A stretch of 64,000 bases of DNA from Pyropia haitanensis (lineage: Eukaryota; Rhodophyta; Bangiophyceae; Bangiales; Bangiaceae): NCBI GenBank assembly GCA_008729055.1, contig SDUX01000078.1, forward strand, positions 1-64,000, in the 5' to 3' direction. The position numbers and the translations under genes were made by a program. Positions within the stretch are counted from its first letter, which is position 1, and the number at the start of each line of letters is the position of its first letter. This document shows positions 1-11,237 of this stretch, piece by piece. A model generated the notes under the pieces. It was not told the origin of the DNA, ran no database searches, and was given only the letters and a program-made list of their open reading frames with translations.

Positions 1-1064
1 GACGCGGCGACGGCGGCGGCGGCAGGGGGGGGGGCGGGGGGGCGCGCGGCGTGGCGTGCCGCCCCCGGCGGGTGGGGCGGGCGGGTGGGGCCCCCACCCC
101 GGTAGCGCGCCCCCGCGCCTCGCAGGTGGCGTGCCCGGCGTTGGCGCTGGGGCGGCGGGTCGCGGGCGCCGTGCGGGGGAAGGGGGGGTGTGCGGGGCTG
201 CGCCCGCACGGGGCCGTGGCGGGGCCCCGGGGGGTGTGGCGGGAGGGTTTGCGGGGGGTGGGGGGGGGGGGGGGCTGTTGTTGCCCACGCTGCGCGGAGG
301 CGGTGGGGAGCGTGGGGGGTGGTGGGGGGGAGCAGGGGGCGGGCCGCGCCGTGGCGCCCACTGGCCTTGCCCAACGTGACGCGCCGGGAACGGCAGGGGG
401 GTGCCGGACGGGATGGGTCGGGGTGTGTGTGTGTAGGGAGTTCCCCGTGGTGCGGGTTCCACGGGGGCGTGTATGCTGGCGGTGTTATTTTTGTGCCAGT
501 GGCCGACGGTGGCGCCCCGCCGCGTGCATTTGTGTCTCGCCCCGCGGTGTGCCGCGCGCGTGTTTGCAAAGGGCAGCGTCCACGCCCGACGCTCCCCCCC
601 CGCCAGTACGCCTCGTCCCACCCACCTTCAGCATCCCCCCTCAACCCCCAGCTATCCCATCCCCACCCTCTTTTTGTTGTAGCCTTACTTCCATTTCCTT
701 CCAGCACCGCAAAGGCCACACCCACCGCCGCGCCGCTGCCGCCGCCACCGCTGCCGCCGCCTCCCCGCGACGAGTGCGGGGCCGGGCGGCCCATGCTCAC
801 CACCCCCACTACCTGTACCAGCCCTCTCCCACGCCACGGCAGCCGCCGCCGGCATACACACAAGCATCCCCCACGCCCCGCTCTCACCAAACCCCCACTC
901 CCCGCCGCACCACCACCACCCTCCCGCACCCTCCGTCGGCGGCGGGAAGAAGAGCCCCCGCGCGCCGCCGCGCGCGCCCGTTCCCGCCGCCCGCGACCGG
1001 CGGGCGCTCCCCCCCCCCCGCCCCGCCCCCGCCGCGCCACCGACCGCAGGGCACCGCCGTCGGC

Positions 1065-1430
1065 GGGGCCCGCGCCGCGCGGCGGCGACGGCGGGGAGGG
1101 GGGCGCACGGAACCAGCAGCGGTCACGGCAAGGCACACGGCGGGGGAGGGGCAGGGCGGGGGGACTGGGGCCGGGGCGGGGCCGCGGCTGGGGCGGCCCA
1201 CCCGCCGCCGCGGGCGCCCGCCCGGCGGCACCGGCACCGCCACTGGCCGGGGCCCGCGCCGCGCGGCGGCGACGGCGGGAGGGGGGCGCACGGAACCAGC
1301 AGCGGTCACGGCAAGGCACACGGCGGGGGAGGGGCAGGGCGGGGGGACTGGGGCCGGGGCGGGGCCGCGGCTGGGGCGGCCCACCCGCCGCCGCGGGCGC
1401 CCGCCCGGCGGCACCGGCACCGCCACTGGC
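1065..1430. repeat. Tandem duplication, unit about 183-184 bp
   Basis: Two adjacent near-identical units, 1065-1248 and 1249-1430. Each starts with GGGGCCCGCGCCGCGC and carries the landmark GGAACCAGCAGCGGTCACGG (1109 and 1292). The visible difference is one G in a G-run (four in the first copy, three in the second). The near-identity points to a recent duplication. Confidence 0.9.
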
Positions 1431-1490
1431 GGCGGCACGGGCGGCAGCGGCGCCACCCCCACCGGCGGCACCGCCGCCACCACTGGCGCC

Positions 1491-1526
1491 ACCACCACCA
1501 CCACCACCACCACCACCACCACCACC
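1491..1526 (+). repeat. (ACC)12 trinucleotide microsatellite
   Basis: Twelve uninterrupted ACC units flanked by GCC and AT. It is the longest perfect microsatellite in the GC-rich region and a likely length-polymorphic site. Confidence 0.9.
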
Positions 1527-2073
1527 ATCCCCGCCGGCACCACCGGCGGCCGCAAGGCGACCCGCCCCCCCCCCCCCCCCCCCTTCCCGCCACGGGCCGC
1601 CTTGCGCACCCGCCCCACCGCCACCCTCCCCCCCCCCCTCCTCTCCCCCCCCACGGGCGGTGCCCGCCGCCGCCGCCGCCGCCGCCCGTGCCGCCGCCCG
1701 TGCCGCCACCCGTGCTGCGGCCTTGGCCGCCTGTTTGGATGGTGTTGGCGGCACGGCCGCCGCCGTCGCCGCAGCGGAGGCGACGGGGGCGGGGCCACCA
1801 GTGGCGGCGGCGTCAGCGGCAGCAGCAGCGGCGGTGGCGGTGGAGTCGACAGCGGTCGTGGCGGTGGCGTCAGCGGCCGCGGCAGCGGCGGCGGCGGCGG
1901 CGGCGGCCCGCTTCTGGGCCTTTGTCCGCTTGGCCTTGCCCTTTCTCTTCGTCTCCCCCCCGCGCCCGCGCCCGCCTCGGTGGCAGCCGCAGCGGGCGCG
2001 GCGGGCGCGTCGGCGGCGGCGGCGACAGCGCCGGCAGAGGCGGCGTCGGCGGCAGCGGCGGCGGCGGCGTCGG

Positions 2074-2105
<32 letters not shown>

Positions 2106-2654
2106 CAGGCCGCGTCCGCCCCCCCCCCGCCGCGTCGGCCACCACCGCCGCCACCTGCCGCACCAGACCCGGGAAGGGCGGCGGCGGCGGCGGCGGCGGC
2201 GCCCTCCCCCCCCGGCGGCGGCGGCCGCCGCCACCGCCGCCCGCGGGCGCCGCCCGAGCAGCACCCCCACCCGCGCCCGCACCATCGCCCGGACGGCGTC
2301 ACGCGGGGGCACCCGCGCGGGCCGGGCCGTCCCCGTTGGGGGTACCCCCCCACCCGAACCCGCACCCGCCCCCGCCGCCGCCGCCGCCGCCGTCGGGCCT
2401 ACCGCGGGTGGCGGCGGCGGCGGCGGCGGGTCGGCCGGGGCGCCCGGCCCCCACCCGCACCCCGGGACGCCGTCCACCACGAGGGCGGCCACAAACGCCC
2501 CATCCTCGTAATCCTCGAGCGGGGGCAGGGGGAGGCGCGGGGGGGGTAGGGGCGCGCGGCCGGCGGTCGGCGGCGGGAAGGGTGGAGGGGGGAGGGGGGC
2601 GTGGGCGGGGGGTGCCGACGCGGGGGCCCCGGCGCGGAGGGGGCGGCGGCCGCC

Positions 2655-2765
2655 GACGGGCCGGGGGGGGTGGGGTGGGGGGGAGGGGGGGCGCCCGCCC
2701 GTGGGAGCGGGGGGGGGGGGGTGTGCGCCCGTGGGGGGGGGGGGCGGCGGCCGGGGGCGGGGGGG
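2655..2765 (+). other. Dense G-tract cluster (G-quadruplex-prone)
   Basis: Repeated runs of 4 to 12 G separated by one to a few bases on the plus strand, for example around 2663-2690, 2709-2720 and 2734-2746. Four or more G-runs with short spacers are the textbook condition for G-quadruplex formation. No function can be assigned from sequence alone. Confidence 0.5.
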
Positions 2766-2869
2766 TCCACGGCCACCGCCGGGGGGGGGCGCCGCGGGCC
2801 CCACCGCCGCCGCCGTGCCGGCCGGACTGGCGGGCGCGGGCGCCGCTGGGGGCGGGCCGCCGCCAGCGG

Positions 2870-2900
<31 letters not shown>

Positions 2901-3885
2901 GGCGGCGGTGGCGGCCCGCTCGGCGCCCGCGGGGGTTGCGGTGCCGCCGCCGCTGCCGCCGCTGGGGGCGGCGGCCACCAGCCACGAAAGTGCAAGCACC
3001 ACCCCACCGTCGCCCCCCCCCCCCCTCCCGGCGGGGTCCCCCCTCCCCCCCCCCCCGGGCGCGCCCGCCAGCCATGCCTCCTCCGCGGCGGCGGCGGCGG
3101 CGGCGGCGGCGCCCGCCGCCGCCTCTGCCGCCGCCGCCGCCGCGTCGTTGTCGGCGGCGGCGACGGCCGCGGTGGCGGTGGCGGTGGTGGCCGGCACCGC
3201 GGGGAGGGGGGGGGCAGGGGGGGGGGGGCCCGCCACGAGGGTGGTGCCGGCGCCCGCCGCCCACACCTCCTGCTTGATGCGGGGGGTGGCGGCGGCGGCG
3301 GCCGGTGGGGGCGGGGTGGTGGCCCCGCCAGCGCCACCGCCCGTGCCGTCCCGCGGCGGGGGGGGCGGGGGTGGTGGGGACTGGGGGGGCGGTGCCAACG
3401 GTGGCGGCGGCGGGTCCCGCCCGTCGCCCGCCGCCACCGCCGCCGCCGCCGCCGCCTCCACCGCCGCCGCGCCCGCCGCCCCCCCGGTGCCGGCGGCCCC
3501 CACCGCGGCAGCAGCCCCATTGGCGGCGGCGGGTGCGGCGGCCAGCGGCGGCGGCGGCGGCAACGGCTGCGTCGACGGCGGCGACGGCGGCGGCGGCGGC
3601 GACGACAACAGCACCGCCCACGGCGGCGGCGGCGACCCGCCACCCGCAGACGGACGGGACGGCGGGGCGCCGCCGGCCGGGGCGGCCGCCTCGAGTGCGC
3701 CGCCGCCGCCGCCGCCCAACCCCCCCCCCCCCCCCCCCCCCACAACGCCGCCGTCCGCCCCGCCCGCCCCCTCCCCCTCGACCCCTCGCCGGGACGGCCG
3801 CGCGGCACCTTCCCCCGACCCCCCTCCCCCCCACCCCCCCCCACGCGGGGGCCGGGGCACCCCAAAGCGGCTGCCCGACCCGACG

Positions 3886-5500
3886 GGATGAGGTGCACAT
3901 TGTTGGGAGACGCGATCCCCAACCGCATTCATGGAATATCACCTTCGGCAGCGGATCAAAGCAATCGTTTCCTGCCACGTCTCTGACCTCTCAATGGCTG
4001 GATCTCGCTAAATTGAGCCGGTGCCCAATCCCGATGAAAGGGGTTGGTCCAGCCCAGCCCCCATTCTGAAAAAAAAATGGGTGCCAGTGTGGACCAACCC
4101 CATCCTTCGAAACGAATATGTTGTGTACTTACCACAACTCGATGAATCAGATTCACGATATATGGTCGCCGTTGGGGTCGCCGCTACGGTGCTTTTCCAA
4201 AAAGTGACCGCCCAAGAAGTCGCGATCTTTTACTTATCGCAGGTGGACCGGCTAGATCGCGAGTGTCCCTGCGCCAATGAGTGTTCTGAACGATGTGGCC
4301 CGGTGGAGGGCAGATGGGTGGCCGACACGGTCTGGCGGGAGCAAGGGACTGGCAGAGAGTGTGGCTGCAAGCCCTGCCTGAGTTCTTGAGCATCACATCG
4401 ATCGACCTGGTCAGTTCCTATTGCCGTGAACACCTCTGAACCCGATGAAAAACAAGGGCTTGGTATCTTGTACAAGTGTGAATCGAGATAGAATCAATCC
4501 GTGTCCAAAGCTGTATTGCTCAAAGCCGTTCAACAAGAGCCGCAGATGGCACGATCTCGTCAGGGAAACGGTTCCGTTCATCGGGGTAGGCAATGGTAGT
4601 AAATAAGGGGATAGGATGGGTTCGGCGAGACATCCCGGGGTTGGATTCGGGAACGGAGTTGGGTCAATATTGAAACCTTCTCACGTCCAAGTGAAGTGTT
4701 ACACCACTGATTGCGTACTGCTGAGGTCTCTTGCTGATAAGTGGATAGACTTGACAGATGTGGGCCTGTGGTTGGCTGGGGAAAGGAGTGAGCTGTCTCG
4801 GCGAGGCTCGTTGGCGCGTGTGATGGCGCGATAATGGCGCCACAATGCATCACGGTTCCAACGATGATTGGGTGGACGGGCAGACACCTGCGCGGGAGAT
4901 ATAGGCGACGGGGTGAGAGCGACTTGCGCCGTTGCTGGCAATCAAAGAGAGGCTTGCAATGCGCCGTGGTGGGTGGCCAGAGCTGCCGCGGCGTCGGATA
5001 TCATTGGCTGCGCGAGTGGGCCGGGCTGTGGAAGAAGGTGAGGCTGGGCTAGACAGTGTTGCGTGTTCGGCTCTGCGAGAATCCTGGTGTGTTCATTGGT
5101 TGTGTGGCGGGCATATCGTCAAGAACCTGAGCACCCTCAATAATTTCCCAATACGGGCGCCTATTGCGGAATGGCTGAATGGATGGGGCTGCTATTCCGG
5201 CTGAACACACTCCTGGATGCGCTGAAGAATTCTGCCCACAAGAGGCTTGCGTGGCCTGGCAGTGACTGCGAGAGACTGCTCCGTTGCCTGTTTGGCCGAG
5301 CTCTCTGAGCCAATCGGGGAACACAGTTTGTGGCAGCTGGTCGTGCGAGCCAGTGCCACTGCTTAGTGCGGCGGCTAGCCAGGCGTCGGCGGGGACGAGA
5401 CCGTATAGAGCCACGATTAACTGTGGCTCAGGCATGACAGCTAGCGGGAGGCCGCCCTTTCCCGGGCGGACCTGGGCTGCGAACATGTCTTACAGTGTGA
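3886..5500. other. Normal-composition stretch with no recognisable gene
   Basis: The GC-rich simple sequence ends sharply near 3885 and is followed by complex sequence of about 50-55% GC. Open frames are short (145 codons or fewer). Their translations carry no motif I recognise. A 12-bp inverted repeat lies at 4040-4101. The stretch could be an old non-coding mobile element or unique intergenic DNA. Confidence 0.5.
4040..4101. repeat. Perfect 12-bp inverted repeat (hairpin)
   Basis: GGGGTTGGTCCA at 4040-4051 is the exact reverse complement of TGGACCAACCCC at 4090-4101. Inside the loop CCCAT (4060-4064) can pair with ATGGG (4077-4081) around an A9 run, giving a nested stem. There is no T-tract terminator context and no adjacent gene. 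Confidence 0.75.
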
Positions 5501-6382
5501 CATGGCACTTGGCAGGCAGCGCAAAGCGCAGTCTACTCCCCGGCCCGCATCCCGCCGTCCATCCCCCTTCGCCCCTCCCCCTCTTGGCAACCCCCTCCCG
5601 CTTCACAATGGCTGTCCTCCGCACCCGCGTGGTGGTCGAGGTCACATCGGTGGCGGTGGCGGTGCAGTCCGTCCTCCTGGCGGCGGCCGCTTCAGCAGAC
5701 GGGCGCGCCCGGGCGTGGCCCGCTGGCGGCCGCCGCAGTCGGCGGCAGCTGGCCCCTGACGCGGGCGCGCCCGCCCGCTCACCCGACCGCCCACTGTCGC
5801 CGCCGGCACCGCCACGTGGGGGCCCCCCCACTCCTAGCATCTCCCATTGCCGTCGCGCCAATGCACCTCCCTCCCCCCCTCCCTCTCCTTGAGCACCCGC
5901 GCGGGCGGCCCCGGCGAGCGGTAGGCGCCCACGGGAGCATGAGTGGGGGGGGACGGCGGGGAGGAGGGTGGTGATGCCCCCGTCCCTTACCGTCAACATT
6001 GCCGCTGTACCGCGGCGGTGACGGGACGGGGACAGGGGTGGGAATCCCGCCGCTCTAGGGGGATGGGGGCGGGGTTGATGGCAGGGGTGGGGCGCGCCGC
6101 GCGGTGGCGGCCGGTGGAAATGGTTGGGGGCCGGGGGGGGGCGTGCCGCGCGGTCGCGGCCGCTGGTCATGGACTCGGCGCCTTTCGGGGCTGGCCTTTG
6201 CGTCGTGGGGGGGTAGAAGAGTACTGGCCGCCACGCACGGTGGGGCCCGGTCAAGGGGGTGTGAACGCGGAGGGCGCACGAGGGTTTTTCCGGGAGTGGG
6301 GGTGGAGAGAGTGGAGCAGTGAAAGCAGTGAGGATTCTGCGCTGTTTCTAAAGACAGTTTACGCCGCCACGTCAGGGCATCT
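5501..6382. other. GC-rich non-coding stretch
   Basis: The sequence is again G/C-rich with C- and G-runs. Open frames on both strands (up to 254 codons on the minus strand) are Pro/Arg/Gly/Ala-rich without domains. I see no gene. The part next to 6382 lies downstream of the transposase stop codon and may include its 3' untranslated region. Confidence 0.5.
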
Positions 6383-9300
6383 TTATACAGCGAGACGCAA
6401 AGACCGCGACGTCCATGGGTAGAACACATTGGTGAAGAAGCGTGCACGATGACGCTCGTCGGACGTGTCTGGTACAGTTGACGGCACAGCACGGACGCCC
6501 AAGCGGCGGCCGAGGTCCCACCAGTCCGAGTGGATCTGCTCCAGGCGGAGAATGGCCGACGTCTCCACGACGGCCAGCTTGGGCCAGTCGTCGTCCCAGC
6601 TGGCAAAGTCCCAAGCCAAGCGCTGGCAGCCAAAGGCAGTCAAAACGCACCCGTTTCGTGGCGTCTCCTTCCGCAAACACTGCACCACCACACGCTGGCA
6701 AGCACCGCCGTCGACGCCGCGTAGCACCACGCGGACCAGCCCCCACAGCACCTCGCCGTCGGCACCCACAAACCTGATGTGTGAGTGCCAGGGCGCCGCG
6801 CGGAAGTCGTTGGTGCCACGCACATTCTGCACCATCGCGCGCGCCCCCCACTCGAAAGTGGCCTTGATCTGCGTCGTGTTGGCAACGGCCAGCGTGCCGT
6901 CCATGCCGACTTCCAGGCAGGCGGGGAGAGCCGCCAGTCCCGGCTGGGCTGCAACAGCGGCCGCGCTGACGCGCACGCCCCGCGCCCCAACCCTGGGGTC
7001 AGCCTCGGCCGCGCCGCCCGCCGCATCGTCGTCCACGCCCGCCGTGGCGCGCGCGTCCTTGTCTGCGTCCCGCTCGGCCCTGTCCAGCCTGTCCAGCACC
7101 TTTGACTTTGTCTCCTCAGCGCGCAGCAGCTGCAGCATCAACGAGGGCCCGTGCTTGTTGGTGCGACGGTACATCATCTTGCCCGCCGGGTGGAGTGACT
7201 CGTTCTCACTCGTGTCTCCCTCCCACAGGTTGCCGCGCCTGGTCAGCTCCTCGTGCACGTGGTACATCAGCCGGTGAAGCTTGGTTGTATGGACGGGGCC
7301 CAGCAGGACCTGGATCATATCCCCCAAAATCTTGGCCACGTCGGCCACCTCCACCGCCTCCGACTCGGTGGTGACAGTGTGGTCCGCCCGGTTGTCCCCA
7401 TAAAAAACAGACCGTTGACTTTAGCGGCCACGCAAAACATCCGCAGCACGGCGTCCTTGATGGGCACCTCCCCAAAGAGGGAGTAGTAGGGGGAGCCCGC
7501 CGACGTGTCCACGCCCTCAACAGGCCTGGCAAGCTCCTCCATCTCCAAGCACACCTCCTCGTACGTCCCATCTCCCCAGCCATCGTCCATGTCCGCGTCC
7601 GCCGGATGACCGCGGGGCAAATTGGCCTGCAAGGACGGCGGGGCCTGGTTGAGAGGCGCCACGATGCCGCGGCACACGGCCGGGCCGAACAGGCCTGCCA
7701 CCATGTGGGGCCACTCCACACAGAAGTGCCGCCACTGGCGGCCCGTCATCGTGGCCTGCGTGACAGTCATAGGCACAAAACAACTGCATGATCGTACAAT
7801 GGTGCAACCAGCAAACACAAAGATGATGGCGTATGAGTTTAAGAGACCCCAGAGCGCTCACTCAACGACGCAGCCGACGCCCACCACACGCAAGGGGCAT
7901 CACACATGCACACAAGCTCTTGAAAGCGCAGTCAGCCGCACTCATTGAGGACATACCCTGGTGCGACGGGAGACGCGCGGCAGAGAGGCCCCAACTCAAA
8001 GCCGCGACGGTTGACTGCGTCCAGGGTCTCCTGGACGCTGCCAAGGACGGCACGGTTGTCCGGACAGACGGCCTGCAGCATTGAAGGCAGTCGCTGCGCG
8101 AGCAACCTCAAAACACCAAGCTTCCACACGTGGAGGGCATCGAAAGAGATGATGTCGTACATGGCGAGGGTCCCGGTGCTCAAACCGTGTACAGCCCCCA
8201 GAGCAGGAACAAACGGGAGCGCACTGGTAGCGCGTGCAAGCGCCACTCGTGTGCGCGGGCGCCCATCGGCCTCCCGTGCCTCAGCCGCCGCCACTTGGGC
8301 CTCAAGGGTGCTGACGACCGGGCGCGGCACCGCCGTGCAGCTGGGCGCGGCCGCCACGTCGCGCGGCGTCAGGCAGTGGGTGCAATTGAAGTTGCTTCGG
8401 TTACCCATCAGCGCCATTATGGCACGCTCCTCCACCTGGTCCGTCACGACGCCCAGCACACGCGGCACCAGCAGCACGCGGCCCAAACCTGGCAGGTTGA
8501 CCCAGACGCCGTGATGACTGGCCTGCACGACCCCCTGCAGCATCACCGCCAGGCAGCGCTGCAACATCTCGTTGCGCGCGTCACTCACAGCCAACCGGGC
8601 GCGGGCACTTCTGACGTTGCCCACCACCCTCGGGATGTGAGGAACGTGGCCGACGTTCATCCAGCGGCCGCCCCCATCGCGGACGTTGACGACCAGCATC
8701 CTCACGGGGTAGATGGTGAAACCTCCAGACCAGGACGCCTGCGCCTCGTCGGCGTGCAGGTTGATGGCCAGCACGTGCGCATGGTCCCCGTGGATGGACC
8801 GCACCTCCGCGACTGCGTCCAGGAACAGGTCCGAGTCAAGCGTACCGGACCGCCGGCGCTCCCCACCAGGCCCGTCGGGCAGCCGTCCACCCTGCAAGTC
8901 CACCTCCTCCGCAGACAACAGCGCGTCCGACGCCGCATGCAGCATATCCCTGTAGTAGAATGGGTAGCGCGTGCCGCCCACGGTGATCCACACCACGCGC
9001 CACTTGCGCTGCGCCAAGACCCGGCGCTGCTCCGCCTGGACCGACGAGGCAAACGGTGCGGAGAGGCAAACCGGCTGGTCACCTGCCCGGGCGGGCCATC
9101 AGCTGTGGCCATGCCCGCTTCCACTCCCAACAGAATGCGGGCAAAGGTCGTTTGATCCGACCCCGTCAGGCCGCAGCCCCCAGACGTCAGGGTGAAGCGC
9201 AGCACCGACGAGAGGCACGGCGTGTTGAAAAGGGACTGCACGTCCGCCGCCGAGGCGTCAACCACCAGGGACGACTCGCGCATCTCCGGGTACCGGTTGT

Positions 9301-9670
9301 AGTAGGCTGCGATGCGTGAGGACACGCTCGGTAGTGTCAGGCTGCGCGGGCGCGCAAGCTCGGGCACCATGCCGCGCTCCATCCCGTCGTGCGTCCGGCC
9401 CAGTTGCGGGCCCTCGGCAATGCGCGAGACCAACGCGCCGCTGCCACTCCGTCCAGCTGCGCCTGCACGGCCATGGGTGAACGGCGGCGGCGGCACGGAC
9501 TCGAGGGGCTGCGACATTGCAGTGGCCGTGGGGCCGTCCCGCCGCCGCCCTGCCGGCGGCAACATGCGGTCCCTGTTCTTGTGTGCGCTTTGCATATGGC
9601 GGCTGCGGTGGAGGAGGGACGTAAAAGCGCGAGGGCAGTACCAGCAAACCAGAGCGGGTGGTGGCACCAT
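6383..9670 (-). CDS. tnp2/Plavaka-like (CACTA superfamily) transposase, split by probable introns and one frameshift
   Basis: Read from the ATG at 9670, the conceptual product is about 1,020 residues, normal for this class. Residues 9-30 form a C2H2 finger (CX2CX12HX4H). The middle part (codons around 8690-8770) holds the acidic LHADEAQASW segment followed by a hydrophobic strand, where these transposases place a catalytic Asp. Further on are a CX2C pair (NCTHC, near 8370), SFDALHVWKLG and, in the last third, LHRLMYHVHEEL followed by LWEGDTSENES. The order matches Plavaka/tnp2 proteins as I remember them, where the enzyme cuts and pastes CACTA elements. Three pieces in different frames are joined by a probable 47-bp intron (9036-9082), a probable 173-bp intron (7784-7956) and a single missing base in a T6 run (7402-7407 on plus). 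No CACTA terminal repeats were found, so element limits are unknown. The class is an inference from motif order; a decayed or host-domesticated copy is possible. Confidence 0.6.
7402..7407 (-). other. Homopolymer frameshift point in the transposase gene
   Basis: The minus strand has six T here. Upstream codons read in one frame to VNGLFF; the continuation GDNRADHTVTTESEAVEV is in the -1 frame. A seventh T would make the reading continuous. Either the copy has lost one base or the assembly miscounts this run. Confidence 0.6.
7784..7956 (-). other. Probable intron 2 of the transposase gene
   Basis: The donor is a strong GTATGT (from 7956 down) right after the codons for APG. The acceptor chosen is ATGCAG ending at 7784. 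Removing these 173 bases joins the frames in phase 2 and continues with CFVPMTVTQATMTGRQW, which looks like transposase. The unspliced frame stops at 7932. Another AG (near 7759) would not keep the phase. Confidence 0.55.
9036..9082 (-). other. Probable short intron 1 of the transposase gene
   Basis: Minus-strand GT at 9082-9081 and AG at 9037-9036, after CAG and before GCGGAG. Removing these 47 bases joins the zinc-finger frame to the catalytic-core frame in phase 0. A plain frameshift is the alternative, since 47 bp is very short for an intron. Confidence 0.45.
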
Positions 9671-9768
9671 CGTGCAGCCTGATCACCAAGAAAAGAAAAA
9701 AGCCGACACAGAGGCGCTCAGCTGTCAGTACCGCTGTGCAACAAGGAAAAAGGTGACCAGCACCACTC

Positions 9769-9777
9769 TATAGTATA
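9769..9777 (-). promoter_or_regulatory. TATA-like sequence upstream of the transposase gene
   Basis: The minus strand reads TATACTATA about 100 bases upstream of the transposase ATG, an AT-rich island in GC-rich DNA. A weak candidate from position and composition only. Confidence 0.25.
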
Positions 9778-10978
9778 CACATCCCAGGGAGAGAAAAGGA
9801 GAAACAATCCACTTCAGTACAATGCAGCAAAGCGGCCCGCCGGTGACAATCGTCTTCGACATACCTGGCTTGGTCGTCTCCGATGCCGTGACGGTCGGGG
9901 GGATGTCCAGTTGCTACTAGAGCGGGCGACTTGGTTGTTGGCTCGTAGCACTGGAAGGCAGGCTGGTGGGCACGAAGCATCGTGGTCACGACCGGCAGTC
10001 ACTGGAAGATATAAGCACAGAGGACCCATCCGTGGGGAGGGGTGCATCAAGAGGGCGCCTCATGGCATCGATCCACAAAAAAGCTCACCACAGCATGCAC
10101 CACCACACCACAGCGCACCACAGCGCACGGCGGGCAAAAGTCAGGTCTCCGGTCTCCGGGCCGGCTCGCCGGACCGGCGGGGCGTGTGCGGGGCGCGGCG
10201 CCTGACACAGGAACGGACGGGTGAATTCAGCAGGCTCAACGCAGCGTGGGTGCTCACGGGGGGACAGGGAACAACGACACACGCAGACAGTGTGCCAGCA
10301 ACCGCCGCTCGACCGGCTGGTAGCAACGCACCAGGGACCCAACGTGCCACAGCGAGACGGTCCAAGCCGTTGCGGTGAACGATCGCAGTCGGTCCGTTTG
10401 TGTCAGTAAGCCGGCAGCGCGTGGGTGGTCGGTGTTGCGTCAGAGCCCCCTGTGTCGGTGCGCATATGTCTGCCGTCGGCCAACGACAAGGACAGGCGCT
10501 TGTTACCACAATCGGTGGCACGAGGCGCCGTGGCAGAGAGCACGATCCGGTGCCCGTGGAGGGGACCGTGGCGGGATCAGGGTCGGGTTGTCCACCTCCC
10601 GTCTGCCCCCAGAAAACTACAATCGCTTGGTCAGTGATATCCCCCAGAACTCGGAATGACACGGCTGAATGGGGCATGGAACGCGAGCCTGGAGCACTTG
10701 AATGTGAGCAAAAACGGCGAGATGAGGCAGTACACGCAGTGTAATCCCCGAGACCCAGCGGCCGCGCACGGTCCCCACCACGGTGGGGGGGCGTGCACAA
10801 ATGCCGATGTGAGTCTACCCGGCGAGTCGCGCCCGTCCCCGACCAGCGCGCGGTCACGCTCTTGTACCCACGCAGCACCGCGCACACAGCGCTGCACGCA
10901 TGCGTGCGGGGCACACCCCACCGGGCCAAACAAGCCGCCCAGCCACCCCTAGCGGGCGCGCCAGGCCACACAATGCAA

Positions 10979-10992
10979 GCCGGATATCCGGC
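10979..10992. repeat. 14-bp perfect palindrome
   Basis: GCCGGATATCCGGC equals its own reverse complement and is followed at once by a G-run of about 13. It lies in the candidate LTR region. Confidence 0.7.
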
Positions 10993-11099
10993 GTGGGGGG
11001 GGGGGCCCGCCCACACTGGGCCAGCCCACTAATCATAAACAAACATACAATCCCAAACAAGTAGCCCCACACAGTCGACCACACGAGTCGGCCGAGCCG

Positions 11100-11120
11100 A
11101 CAACAGATGACCTCCCCACC
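11100..11120 (-). promoter_or_regulatory. Candidate polypurine tract and 3' LTR start of the copia element
   Basis: About 120 bases past the pol stop the minus strand reads GGTGGGGAGG (11120-11111), then five bases, then TGTTG (11105-11101). A purine tract followed by TGTTG is the usual copia arrangement for priming plus-strand DNA and starting the 3' LTR. With no 5' LTR to align, this is a guess from position and motif. Confidence 0.3.
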
Positions 11121-11237
11121 GCATCTTGGCCGCACCCACCAGTCCGACCATCCCGTCCACGTCCGCCCCTCCGCGCCAGCGGCCTGCCGCATGAGCGCGA
11201 GGATGCCACGCACCGGCCGGCCGCGACAGCCAATCTT

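Larger units (their letters stand above)
1..3885. repeat. GC-rich low-complexity region without a recognisable gene
   Basis: Almost the whole stretch is G/C, built from GGC/GCC, GGGGGC and ACC tracts and long C or G homopolymers. Open frames of 400-830 codons run through it on both strands and in several frames, but they translate to Ala/Pro/Gly/Arg runs with no domain, which is what stop-poor GC-rich DNA gives by chance. Only about 380-870 is less extreme, and it too shows no gene. It may be a promoter or CpG-island-like region, an expanded triplet region, or part of an unseen gene's untranslated or intronic DNA. The sequence does not decide between these. Confidence 0.7.
9671..11104. other. 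Intergenic/LTR-candidate region without a recognisable gene
   Basis: No domain is visible; a 291-codon minus frame at 10141-11016 is Pro/Arg/Ala-rich and unconvincing. The right part lies just downstream of the copia pol stop and should hold its 3' LTR. With no second LTR in the window, the LTR limits cannot be set by comparison. A perfect 14-bp palindrome (10979-10992) is followed by a long G-run, and a GTCGGC/GCCGAC hairpin lies at 11088-11102. Confidence 0.4.

Noticed and set aside
51..3978. Large open frames of 460-832 codons in the GC-rich block
   Set aside because: Ala/Pro/Gly/Arg homopolymer translations in overlapping frames on both strands, with no motif and no coherent start; chance openness of GC-only DNA.
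5049..5486. 145-codon minus-strand open frame
   Set aside because: No motif or homologous pattern recognised and no flanking support; left as unannotated sequence.
5490..6254. 254-codon minus-strand open frame
   Set aside because: Low-complexity Pro/Arg/Gly/Ala composition in GC-rich DNA without domains.
10141..11016. 291-codon minus-strand open frame downstream of copia pol
   Set aside because: Pro/Arg/Ser-rich with no domain, in the region expected to hold the 3' LTR; not supported as a gene.
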